64,000 bases of DNA. Source: Taxawa tesnikishii (nom. ined.). Lineage: Eukaryota; Ascomycota; Dothideomycetes; Dothideales. Below the pieces are notes generated by a model, which had not been told where the DNA came from, made no database searches, and saw only the letters and a list, made by a program, of their open reading frames with translations. Position 1 is the first letter of the stretch; each line of letters starts with the position of its first letter. The stretch spans positions 1,426,001 through 1,490,000 of the forward strand of contig JAPDRO010000002.1 of assembly GCA_030247885.1 (NCBI GenBank), written 5' to 3'. The position numbers were made by a program, and so were the translations under genes. This document shows, piece by piece, positions 55,459 to 64,000 of the stretch.

Positions 55459-56108
55459 TTCGATCGGTCTTGTTAGATTGTTTGTGGGGCGATGGAGAAT
55501 TAAGATGAACTTATGGTAGAGGAGAACTTGCAATGGAATCAAGGCGGTACAGATACTGCAGAGATGGTTTTACATTCTGCATGAAGTCATTCCTACCTAC
55601 GGATTTATCGGCATTTAGTCTAAAGATGTTCTGTAAGTCGAATAGATGGGGCCTGCTCCCCTTGGCTCGATACAGGCATCTTCGTCCCCACTGTTTCTGA
55701 GATGCACATGCTGCCATGGCTCGGCGAGGTGATATCTGCCTCGCGACAGTGCCTTTTCAGACGTGCCAAATACGAGCGGGACGAGTGCAAGTTATCGTAG
55801 TTATCATCATGAACGCGTGCCCCTCGGCTACACGAGCGCGGAGTAGCTTGAGCTCGGACCACCGCGCAGGGCTCCGCACGCGCTAGCTTCATGTTCCGAT
55901 ACCATTTCTATTCGTCCCACCTTCCAGTTAGGAAGCCGCGATTGAGAATCACACCGACACGGCACCTTCTGCAACGGCCATAGCAGTCCGTAATTGCGTG
56001 AGAACAAACACCGCAGAAGAGCCTGTTCGTCCCAGGATAAAGGCTACGGGCGAAAATGGATTGGGGAACAACTCTTTCCAGAATTCATCTTTCTGGCCGT
56101 CCTACAAC
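55459..56108. other. Intergenic region between divergent genes
   Basis: About 650 bases between the AKR7 gene (-) and the YTH gene (+). No gene or repeat was recognised. Confidence 0.55.
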
Positions 56109-59015
56109 ATGGAAGAGCAGCCAATGTACAACCAGTACCAGAATCCTGCCTATGACGAAGAAATGGACGATGATGATCAAGATTTCTATGGTGAAGATGA
56201 AACAGAAACAAAGATCCAACCAACCAACCAACAACCGCAATCTAAACCACAACTAGTAAGTCCTTTCACTCTCTGTACAAAAGCCGCGCGTCGCAGTACC
56301 TCTTAATACTAGGAACAGGCCGGTCCACAAACCAAAGCTGGTCAACCTGTAAACAATACTATGGCTCCGACCCCATCCATTCCTGCGTCCGCTACTGCTG
56401 CGCTCGGGAAGGCACCCAACGCCATGGGAACACCAGAGGCAAGAGCGCAGAAATTGGCCGATATGAGAGCGTTCTTGCTGGCGAAGAAACGGTCGAACAC
56501 TCCCGCAAAGTTCGCAGATGTGAAAGCAGAAGCAACATCTCGTCCTCAAACGCCGAGTCAATTACCTCATAAGCCGCAAGTTGCAGCTTCTCAGCACCCT
56601 CCGCCGAAAGAGAAGAGAAAGAGAAAGAGACGTCGGCTACCCCAAACCGTGCGGACACGAGTAGTGATGTAGACGCGCTTTTGGCTGAGGGACAGGCTGT
56701 TGCCAGAGTCCGGTCCCAAAACAAAGTGGCCAACGTCCATACTGCCGCTTCTTCGAGCGTTACCCAGAATGGACAAGAGAAACAAACTACAGACCCTGTT
56801 GCAACACTTGAAGAGCAAGAACCAAACAATCTTCCCGAGGTGATGGGAAAGGCAAAAGCAGAACAAACGCTTTCCAACAAATTCCAGGAGAGTAACACAG
56901 CAGCCACTAATGCTGAATGTGCAAGAAAACAGGCAACGACTGCAAAACAGAACAGGGAACAGGAGGAACATACTTCGGCCGGGGCCAGTAGACAGGACAC
57001 AAAGCCAGCGCAAGCGGACGCAGCGCTCCACCAGTAGTTTCACCTCCGACACTGTGACCGATGTTCCGCCTTCAAACCAGGGATTGATTATACTCAAACC
57101 CGGATCGGTGCATCCCAATGGGGCAGCGGCGGTCCAGCGAGCCTCTGCTATGTCACCAAAGCAACCAAAGCAGACCGTGAGTGAATCGAAGCAGGTGGCG
57201 AATGGATTGCAGGGTAATGAAGACTATTATGCCGACCTGGAACTCTGGCTTCAAATAACAGGCTTCCATGATCCGGCTATCAGAGAATCGAAACTGAAGA
57301 CCTATAAAATACGCAAGAACTTGGAGGAACGCAAGAGAGCCTTGGAGGAGGAATTCGCTGAACTTGAGCGGAGAGAAGCAGCAGAGGCACAAGAGTTGCG
57401 TGCGCCGTCCGTCCGTGCTCAATCCGTCGTGGTGATGCCACCACCACCCCTTCCTGCATCGGCATCAATGATCGTAGAGTCACCAAAAGAGGCTATGATA
57501 ACACCCAAGTCGCAGACAGTTGCTACTCCCACTCCCTGGCTGGAACCAAGCGTGGGATATCCCCGGAAACGATCAACATGCAGGGAAGTTCCACCGCGTT
57601 GATGTCTCTGCCCGCTCCAGTCGCAAAGATGAACTGTTAGACAAGCCATTGTCAGCCGGTCCAGGATCTAATCACAGGTAACCCACAGCTTTCTGATCCC
57701 GACGCAATTCTTTCGGCTACGGCACCTCCCGTACCCTTTATTGAAATCACGTTCAGGTCACAATCATCACTTTACTGACATGTGTTTCTCAGAAAGCAAA
57801 GTGACTCCGTTCACGGCTACCGTATCAGAGGTGTGGGTGACCGTAGCCCTAGCCCAACGAGGTCAGAGCGACGTGGCTCGATGTCCATGTCGGGAGGTCG
57901 CCGCTCATTCGATGAGGGCATGTCCCGAGACGATCGTCGTCATCTCTCACCAAGAGCACGTCGCGACACCAATGGCCATGGTGACTACTATGATGCGCCG
58001 CGCAATAAGAGGTTCGGATACTCTAGTGTCAACGGTAGAGGCAGAAACATTGCGCCACCGTCTTATCACGGACGCGAGGTTACGGGTAACAGAGGTGGAG
58101 CGGGTCGTGTGGATCTGGATCAAGGCGGTCAGTCACTCTCTTCCCGCATCGATCACTCTTCCCTTCGGCGTCCATGGGAAAGAAACGCTGCTGCACCCGA
58201 CAACACCTTCACGCTGCGTTGCAGGTACTGGCCCGAGTGCCGCCTTGGTGACAAGTGCACCTTTCTGCACGAGTGATCGGAGCTTGCGTTGGCGTTTGTA
58301 GGAGATGCCCCCCACAAAAAAAGAAAGTAAAGGCAACATTGGCTAGGGAATTGATCGATCAGGTGGACGTTTTTATGTGTTTTGCTCTGAATTGCGAGCA
58401 TGGCGTTGACGACGAGGTCCTTCCTCGCGAACTTGTTCTAATACGATGCTGAGTAGGCATTCGCTACTTTATGATAAAGTCATGGAACCACGACAATGTA
58501 GAAACAGCGCAAAGGGACTGCTTGTGGGCTACTCAAGAGAAGAACACGGAGCTGTTTGAGGAAGCGTTTAGAAACAGTCGCCACGTCGTTCTCCTCTTCA
58601 GTGTCAACAAGAGCATGGCTTTCCAGGGAGCGGTAAGTCACTCATCTCCCCTTCTTTGTCTGACTTCACCTACCACACCATACCCCTCCTTGTCTTCACA
58701 GACTAAAGCAAGATAACACAGGCGGTCATGACGAGTGCCCCTGCACCCTCCCTGCCACTGCCCACTTTTTGCGCTAAGCTTAACTGGCCGACCTCACCGG
58801 CCTTCCGCATCCGCTGGCTTTCCACTACCCCCGTTCATTTTAGATTAGTAGGGCACCTCAAAAACCGCCTCAACCTTGATGAACGTGGCGAACCGAGAGC
58901 AGTGCTTGTAGGTAAGGACGGCCAAGAGATTGGCGAAGAAGCGGGCCGTGGTGTTTGTAGAATCCTTGAGGATGCCGAAGCCGAGGTTGACAATGCGGCG
59001 GTGGGTGGTTGGTGA
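56109..59015 (+). CDS. YTH-domain RNA-binding protein with upstream CCCH zinc finger, frame-broken
   Basis: The start is MEEQPMYNQYQNPAYDEE. The N-terminal part is acidic and disordered, then comes a conserved-looking helical block NEDYYADLELWLQITGFHD and KLKTYKIRKNLEERKRALEE. An R/S/D-rich region follows with a CCCH finger (CRYWPECRLGDKCTFLH) ending near 58275. After a probable intron (58270-58455) comes the YTH domain: RYFMIKSWNHDNVETAQRD, LWATQEKN, VVLLFSVNKSMAFQG, then (intron 58631-58727) SLPLPTFCAKLNW, FRIRWLST, VGHLKNRLN and VLVGKDGQEI. Two tryptophans of the m6A-binding cage (in LWATQ and IRWLS) are present. At least four changes of frame occur between 56620 and 57600. A separate CCCH gene followed by a YTH gene is the alternative, but the N-terminal block resembles that of fungal YT521-B-like proteins. 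Confidence 0.75.
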
Positions 59016-59668
59016 GGTGAGGTGAGGTGAAAGAAGAAGTGTCCTCGTTGCAGTATAGAAGGAAAACACGGAGATATGGAGGACTGAAGGGAGACGGCAT
59101 GGCTTGAAAGAGCGCGCCGGATGCGTTGCAGGTGTCAGTTGCTCTTACGGCATGTGGATACATTAGCAGTGATGCACTTTAGGTCTCAAACAAAAGCAAA
59201 TGCATGTCTTGGGCTTGACCCAGTCCCGTTCCGGTTTACGGCATATGCAGGGCAACACGCGTCTTCCAATGGTCGCGAGCTGTTCTGTTATCGGTATAGC
59301 AGTCATGGACGATTATGCAATTGTGTGCTTGCGCCGCTGCGGACTATCTGCAGATGATTTGACAAGATCGGCACGCCATGGGAATGCCGTGAGACCGGTT
59401 GTGCTTGGCCGTTGTCCGCCCGCGAGTGATCCGTAACACCTCCGGTTCGGCAACCCCAACGACAGCGAAAGTCTACCATATCCGTACACTACAAAGCCAA
59501 TCCGTGCCCTGCACCTGCACCTGCACCTGCTACGCATTCTCATCCTTGACTCGATCCCTCTTCTGCAGAGACCGCCAGTCCGATTACAAAGTGCAGAGCT
59601 TCGCCCTCAAGGATAGATACAACATGCCCCGTAGCCAGGTGCAAGGTACGTGATCAATCCTCATCACC
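59016..59668. other. Intergenic region upstream of carbonic anhydrase
   Basis: About 650 bases with a short CACCTG triplication at 59513-59530. The presumed promoter of the carbonic anhydrase lies here. Nothing else was recognised. Confidence 0.55.
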
Positions 59669-60537
59669 ATGCGCCCACCAATCCCGACATCTGCTCTTCG
59701 CCCTCTCCGCCCTCTCCGCCCTGCGCGGCTCGCTGCTTTCCCTACTCCCCGCGCGCTTCCCTATACTCGCCCCTTCAGTGTGTCGAGTAGAGTGCTTCAA
59801 GAACCAGAAGACAAGCCCGGCTACAGTACAAACTGTAACTTTCCCCCACCACTCACCCGCATACCACTTGGATTGACGCGTCGTTGGCTGACCCAAGCAC
59901 CGCAACAGACGCATTCCTCCAAAGGGTCTTTAAGGGCCACGAAGACTGGCGCCAGGACACGCTCCAGAAAGACCCAGAGTTCTTCGACAAGTCGGCCAAG
60001 GGCCAGTCGCCGAAGATTCTCTGGATCGGCTGCGCTGACTCGCGCATTCCCGAGAGTACGGTCCTTGGTCTCAAGCCTGGAGACGTCTTCGTGCACCGCA
60101 ACATCGGTAACATCCTGACCGAGACCGATCTCAGCGCGACGTCTGTTATCGAATACGCTATCCGCCACCTCAAGGTCGACCATGTCATCGTCTGCGGTCA
60201 CACGAGCTGCGGTGGTGTGAACGCTGCTCTGGCGAACCAGAAGCTCGCCGTTCTGGACCTTTGGCTGCAGCCATTGAGGCTTCTGCGATTGAAGCACACT
60301 GACGAGTTGGAGAAGCTAAGCCTCGAGGACAGGAGCACGAGACTGAGTCAACTCAACGTCTTGCACAGTCTTGAAGTGCTGAAGATGAACGCGACCGTCA
60401 TCGAGGCCATGAAAGAGAGGGGTTTGGAGCTGCACGGCATCATCTACAACCTGCAAAAGGGAAGGCTGGAGCCGATGGAGCACCCCGAATCGGAGGATGA
60501 CTACAAGAAGCGCCTTGCGGCGTTTGAGATGCATTAG
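59669..60537 (+). CDS. Beta-class carbonic anhydrase, probably mitochondrial
   Basis: The 264-residue product comes from two exons with a 74-nt intron at 59835-59908 (CTGAC branch site, CAG acceptor). Exon 1 encodes an Arg/Pro-rich leader without acidic residues for 40 positions (MRPPIPTSALRPLRPLRP and RPFSVSSRVLQEPED), typical of a mitochondrial presequence. The enzyme part has the zinc ligands and Asp-Arg dyad in WIGCADSRIPE, HRNIGN, and the second ligand pair in VCGHTSCGGV, followed by LWLQPLRLL. The C-terminus is YKKRLAAFEMH*. Reaction: CO2 hydration to bicarbonate, needed for carboxylation reactions and pH balance. The gene is intact. Without the intron the downstream frame has no ATG, which supports the two-exon model. 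Confidence 0.92.
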
Positions 60538-61061
60538 AGGGAAGGTGGCTACGGCTGGAGGATAGATGTATCGTCAGAGCGGAGGCGCTGGTGGTGTTTA
60601 TGGTGTGGACGTTGGTGTTTGGCAGAGTGGCGGGGGCAAGGGCAGAGATCGAAAAGATCGGTGGCAGTGATCTCACCAACCTGCAAAGTGTCAATGGAAG
60701 ACAAACAATATATGGACATGCCATGTCATGCTTGCGAATTAGGGATTGTGGGTGTTGTTGAGAAACGAGAGATCTCTCAGGTTTGCCGTTTCTTTGGTTC
60801 ACCTCATTTTCTGCCCTATAAATCTGTGCTTCTCATCCGGTTTGCAGCCCTTCCTTTCTTCCTGTCTCAGATCTCTTGTACAGAAGTGAGAATCCTCCGA
60901 TCTTCCCGCAATCACCTTCAAAGAGGTTTCTCAGAGCTTACTCTATGAAACCCCCCACACACACACACACACACACGCACCGAAGTTTGTCCAACGCCAT
61001 CAAAATAAACACCAACAGCAACATCATACCACGACATCATCTCTGCCACATCCTCCGCATC
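60538..61061. other. Intergenic region with CA microsatellite
   Basis: About 520 bases. A run of 11-12 CA dinucleotides lies at 60955-60978 in the presumed leader of the next gene. No gene was recognised. Confidence 0.6.
60955..60978 (+). repeat. CA dinucleotide microsatellite
   Basis: Eleven to twelve CA units. Confidence 0.92.
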
Positions 61062-62116
61062 ATGCGTCTTCACCACTCTTCCACCAGCCACTCCAGCATG
61101 CCTCCGCAAGCAGCCTCCGGCGCCAACAAGTCGGCCGATCACGGTGCGGGCACGCACGTTGTGCGTGATTTCGCACTCTCTCCACCAGCAGAAAGCCCTG
61201 CGGGTGTCCATCAAGAGGCGGAAGCGTCTTCTGGCGCTGAAGACGTGAAGGTAGGTGACTTTGTGTCTCTTTCTGATTGTCCGCCTGCTCTGCTCTGCCT
61301 ACTCTGCCTGCTCTGCTCTGTCCCACTCTATTCACCACCCAACCTCATTTTCATGAGCCCACCTAGGGTAAGGCATTGATTGTCTCACCTCAATTCCCGT
61401 CACGAACAAGAGAGAAGCACGCAAAACTAACCCCACAGCCCACACGCACCGACCTCCGAGACATCACCACGACCATCAGCACCAACACCGACAGCGGCAC
61501 CGACTTCGCCGCCCTCGCAACCACCACCACCACCAAGCGCAACGGCCGCAAGCCCAAACGCGCCTCCGCCCCCGCACGTCTCAACCTTACCAAAGTGCCA
61601 GCCGCGCACCCGTCCTTCGCCCCCGCGACCAGGGACGAGAAAGGCAACATCTACTTCCTGCCGCTGAGCGCAGAGCTCGCGTCGGCCAGATCCGGGTCTT
61701 CGGCCAGCGTCCCATCCCCCGGCCTTCCCAGCGGCGGATCGGAGAAGGGAAGGGAGGCGTACAACGAACTGCTCCGGCGCGTCGGGGACGTCAGCATCGC
61801 GGCGTTGGAGAAGGGCGATGACGGAAGCGCTGCTGCCGGAGCCAGCGCCGGAGGAGGACCCGTTGGAGGAGCGGGCGCGGAGCGGTCAAGGACGGATGTG
61901 GAAGCCATGGGTGAGAGGATCAGGGTCTTGCTGGAGACGGTCGGGAAGGAGGCGCAAGGCGCGGTGAGAAGACTGGATTGGGTGTATCTGAGTCAGGCGG
62001 AGCAGGTGCTGGGACACCTGCTGGCTGCTGTGGGCCCGCGTGAGGAGGGACCGCAGGCAGCGGCTGCGACCGCGAGCCCGCAGGAGAAAGGAGGCTACTG
62101 GATCAGTGGTGGCTGA
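61062..62116 (+). CDS. Small conserved fungal protein of unknown function
   Basis: Exon 1 starts MRLHHSSTSHSSMPPQAASG (a second ATG lies 36 bases on) and ends at EDVK|GTAGGT. The coding sequence resumes after one long intron (61249-61438, with ACTAAC branch site and CCCCACAG) or two shorter ones. The second part begins PTRTDLRDITTTISTNTDSG, followed by TDFAALATTTTT, a basic GRKPKRASAP stretch and GNIYFLPLSAELA. The C-terminal half has two helical segments (REAYNELLRRVGDVSIAAL, EAMGERIRVLLETVGKEA) and LDWVYLSQAEQVLGHLL. The length is about 290 residues. No family was recognised. The intron contains a CTCTG-rich repeat. Confidence 0.65.
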
Positions 62117-62679
62117 GCGCGCGTCTTGGCAATCTGACGAAGTGAATGAGCGACGAGACCTCTGAAATGAGAAAGGGGATGGCGTTACGGAGTCTTGGCT
62201 GCGCCATAGCGGATCGGGGCGGTCCAACGGTCTGTTTGGGACGGGTTCCCGAGCATGATGCCTTGGGGTTAGTAGTGTGATACCAGAATTCTCCTTCTTT
62301 TCTGCACAAGCTTGCGGTTCACTTTACAAACTTGTCTGAATGGCCACTGCTCCTGACACGAACGGATCCTTGACCGCTAATCCTTTTCGTAGACGGTGTC
62401 CTCAATGGTCAATTACGACTGGCTGATAGACTACTGTTGCAAGGCGGAGCTGTGGCTTCTGGAGTACGAGCGAACATCGTCGACAGGCTTTCATCGCCTC
62501 GTATAGCTGCGGATAGGCCTTATAGTCAAGCAACAGAGTTTTCACATCTGGAAGTACAGGGTATAAACAGACGTAGTGATACTGTTGCTGACTTGTGATA
62601 GTCATCAATCCGTTTTCAGGAGATTTACTATTGAGAGCACCGGAGGGATTGCTGGGTTGTCTCCGCTCATTTCTACCGG
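62117..62679. other. Intergenic region between convergent genes
   Basis: About 560 bases of 3' flank on both sides. Nothing was recognised. Confidence 0.55.
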
Positions 62680-64000
62680 TCATCCAGATTTTGGTACCGC
62701 TGGAATCATCTTCAAATCATGAAAGTCCTGCAGAACTTCCAATATACACTCCGCGGTATCCACGGTACCAAAGAATCCCGCCTTGCGTAATTTGTTCATA
62801 GAGTAGAAGATAGCGACCCCGGAGAGGGCGCCGTCTAAGAATCCGAATATGCGGTCCACGTCGCGGAGTTCCTTGACCTCCAGGTTGTTTCTCTGGGCGA
62901 TCTCTTTCCAGGCAGATTGCACTTCGGGCTTCTTCGCCCATTCCGTGATGGTGAAGGAGAACTCGCGTGTGCCAGGTGGTCCGAATCTATCCATCATGCT
63001 CGGTCAGCATTTCGCCTTCCCAGCAAATGCACCTCCCCAGACATCGACAAGAAACATCGTACTAGGTGAATGAGAAAGTACTCACCCCTCGGCGGCGGCT
63101 CATACGGAGTCTTTCCGGCCTTCAAGCCCTCCAACTTAGGACCCTCCCACTCAACGCCATACCACTTAGCCAAGGTCGGCCAGAAGCCGCCCCACGTAAA
63201 CGCGCTTCCATCTGCAGTGTTATACTTCTCACCCCGTGGTCCTTGCTCACGCAGCACGGCCCATTCCTCCAGATACCCATTAAGCACCGCGCTGCTCTGA
63301 TCCTGCGGCGTCTCCCAAGCCTTGAGACCGCCTGGGAACCGAAGCGGTTGCTTGAGGTGAGATTGGACGGTTGCATAGACAGCCAATGGGAACACAAGAT
63401 TCATCGCTGCGTCGGGGACCGCACCGAGGATGTTGGAGGGCATGACGACCGACCACTTGGTATTGGTTCTCGCGGCATACTCATCCAACACATCTTCCTG
63501 TGGGTAGTAAAAGTTGGGCTCGAGCTCAACACGCGGGTCGGATTCTTCTTGGGGCATTTTGGCCGGGCCGAGGTGGATGCTGGGAACGGTTAGTCGTTTC
63601 GCGACGGGAGAGATAGGAGATGGTCTACCCGTAATTTTTGCCCCCGTTTGTAACATTATACGCTTGGGTGTGATTTCGGCCAAGGGCAGTGCGTCGAGGA
63701 AGTTCGACAGCAGCGCCTCTGGTTATGGTCAGGCTTCAATTCCAGATGTTTAAAAAAATTGGATTGTAGCTCTTACTGTTAACCCTGACCATCTCATCCG
63801 CATCTGACCAGATACCGCCTCCCTCCTTAGGCGGGACCTGTACGTAGGAGTAGAAAAAGACATGATCCCTGCACGCGTAAGCTCTGGCTCAATTGCAACT
63901 TCATAGCTTCACTTACGCCTTGACACCTTTCTCCCTCAGCGTTTGTGCGATTTCCTTCGGCTCCTTGAGGAAGTCCAAGCTCACGAACTCAGCATTTGGC
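62680..64000 (-). CDS. PRISE-type (iridoid synthase/progesterone 5-beta-reductase-like) SDR, N-terminus outside window
   Basis: This is an atypical short-chain reductase of the PRISE group, also annotated in fungi as NAD-dependent epimerase. Visible from the right edge: NAEFVSLDFLKEPKEIA, DHVFFYSYVQ, LAEITPKRIMLQTGAK, YPQEDVLDEYA, KWSVVMPSNILG (the family's variant active-site region), GSAFTWGGFWPTLAKWYGV, and the C-terminus ILEVLQDFHDLKMIPAVPKSG in two parts. Introns lie near 63852-63916, 63716-63777, 63585-63630 and 63003-63084. Two junctions need one added base: C4 at 63085-63088 (to connect PPPRG with FGPPGTREF) and T5 at 63635-63639 (LQTGAK-NYG-IHLGP). The glycine-rich cofactor site lies outside the window. 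The substrate is unknown. Confidence 0.8.

Noticed and set aside
59884-60537. Carbonic anhydrase starting at a non-ATG codon near 59884
   Set aside because: A 74-nt intron (59835-59908) with good branch and acceptor sites joins an upstream ATG exon that encodes a mitochondrial-type leader.
1-64000. Search for transposons, LTR or virus-like elements
   Set aside because: No transposase, reverse transcriptase, integrase or capsid-like protein, no long terminal repeats and no obviously AT-rich, C-to-T mutated block were seen.

Overview
The window is nuclear DNA of a filamentous ascomycete, most likely a dothideomycete; the class is inferred from protein style and not proven. Evidence: about 24 protein-coding genes on both strands, most interrupted by short GT-AG introns of roughly 50-115 nt with CTAAC/CTGAC-like branch sites; no operons; an intron-bearing tRNA-Phe; fungal-specific families (BZZ1, ING-PHD, GPI18, histidine acid phosphatase, CSC1 channel); long disordered S/P-rich proteins; and many microsatellites between genes. 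I see no transposon, virus-like element, CRISPR array or organelle DNA.

Layout. 1-9 kb: HCS1/SMUBP2-like helicase (partial, -), CSC1/OSCA-type cation channel (+), ER SNARE USE1 (-), poly(A)-binding protein PAB1 (-). 9.8-13.4 kb: large coiled-coil protein of unknown function (-). 14.8-19.4 kb: a compact putative sugar-acid catabolic group, namely a class II ketose-bisphosphate aldolase (+), a D-erythronate dehydrogenase-like SDR (-) and an anion:cation symporter-family MFS transporter (+). 19.7 kb: tRNA-Phe. 20.2-21.1 kb: S/D/Y-rich repeat ORF (-). 22.9-31.8 kb: two long disordered fungal proteins (+). 32.2-34.7 kb: ING-family PHD protein (-). 35.6-37.1 kb: ACC-synthase-like PLP enzyme (+). 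37.2-39.4 kb: conserved unknown (-). 40.6-43.6 kb: GPI mannosyltransferase II (+) and a zinc alcohol dehydrogenase (-). 44.4-47.5 kb: aldo-keto reductase (+) and DEAD-box helicase DBP5 (-). 48.5-51.1 kb: BZZ1 (+). 51.9-55.5 kb: acid phosphatase (-) and AKR7-type reductase (-). 56.1-60.5 kb: CCCH+YTH RNA-binding protein (+) and beta-carbonic anhydrase (+). 61-64 kb: a small unknown (+) and a PRISE-type reductase running off the right edge (-).

Cross-cutting observation. Many conserved genes read correctly only if one base is added at a short homopolymer (typically C4 that should be C5, or A5 that should be A6). At least eleven such sites occur in eight genes, two more point the other way, while neighbouring genes of similar composition are clean. 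This looks like homopolymer mis-calling in the assembly rather than mass gene death, but it decides how these genes should be annotated. Biologically, the most interesting items are the sugar-acid gene group, two GC-AG introns, an aldo-keto reductase with an in-frame mitochondrial-presequence-like upstream extension, a tRNA-Phe with a mispaired anticodon stem, and an S/D/Y tandem-repeat ORF without a recognisable family.
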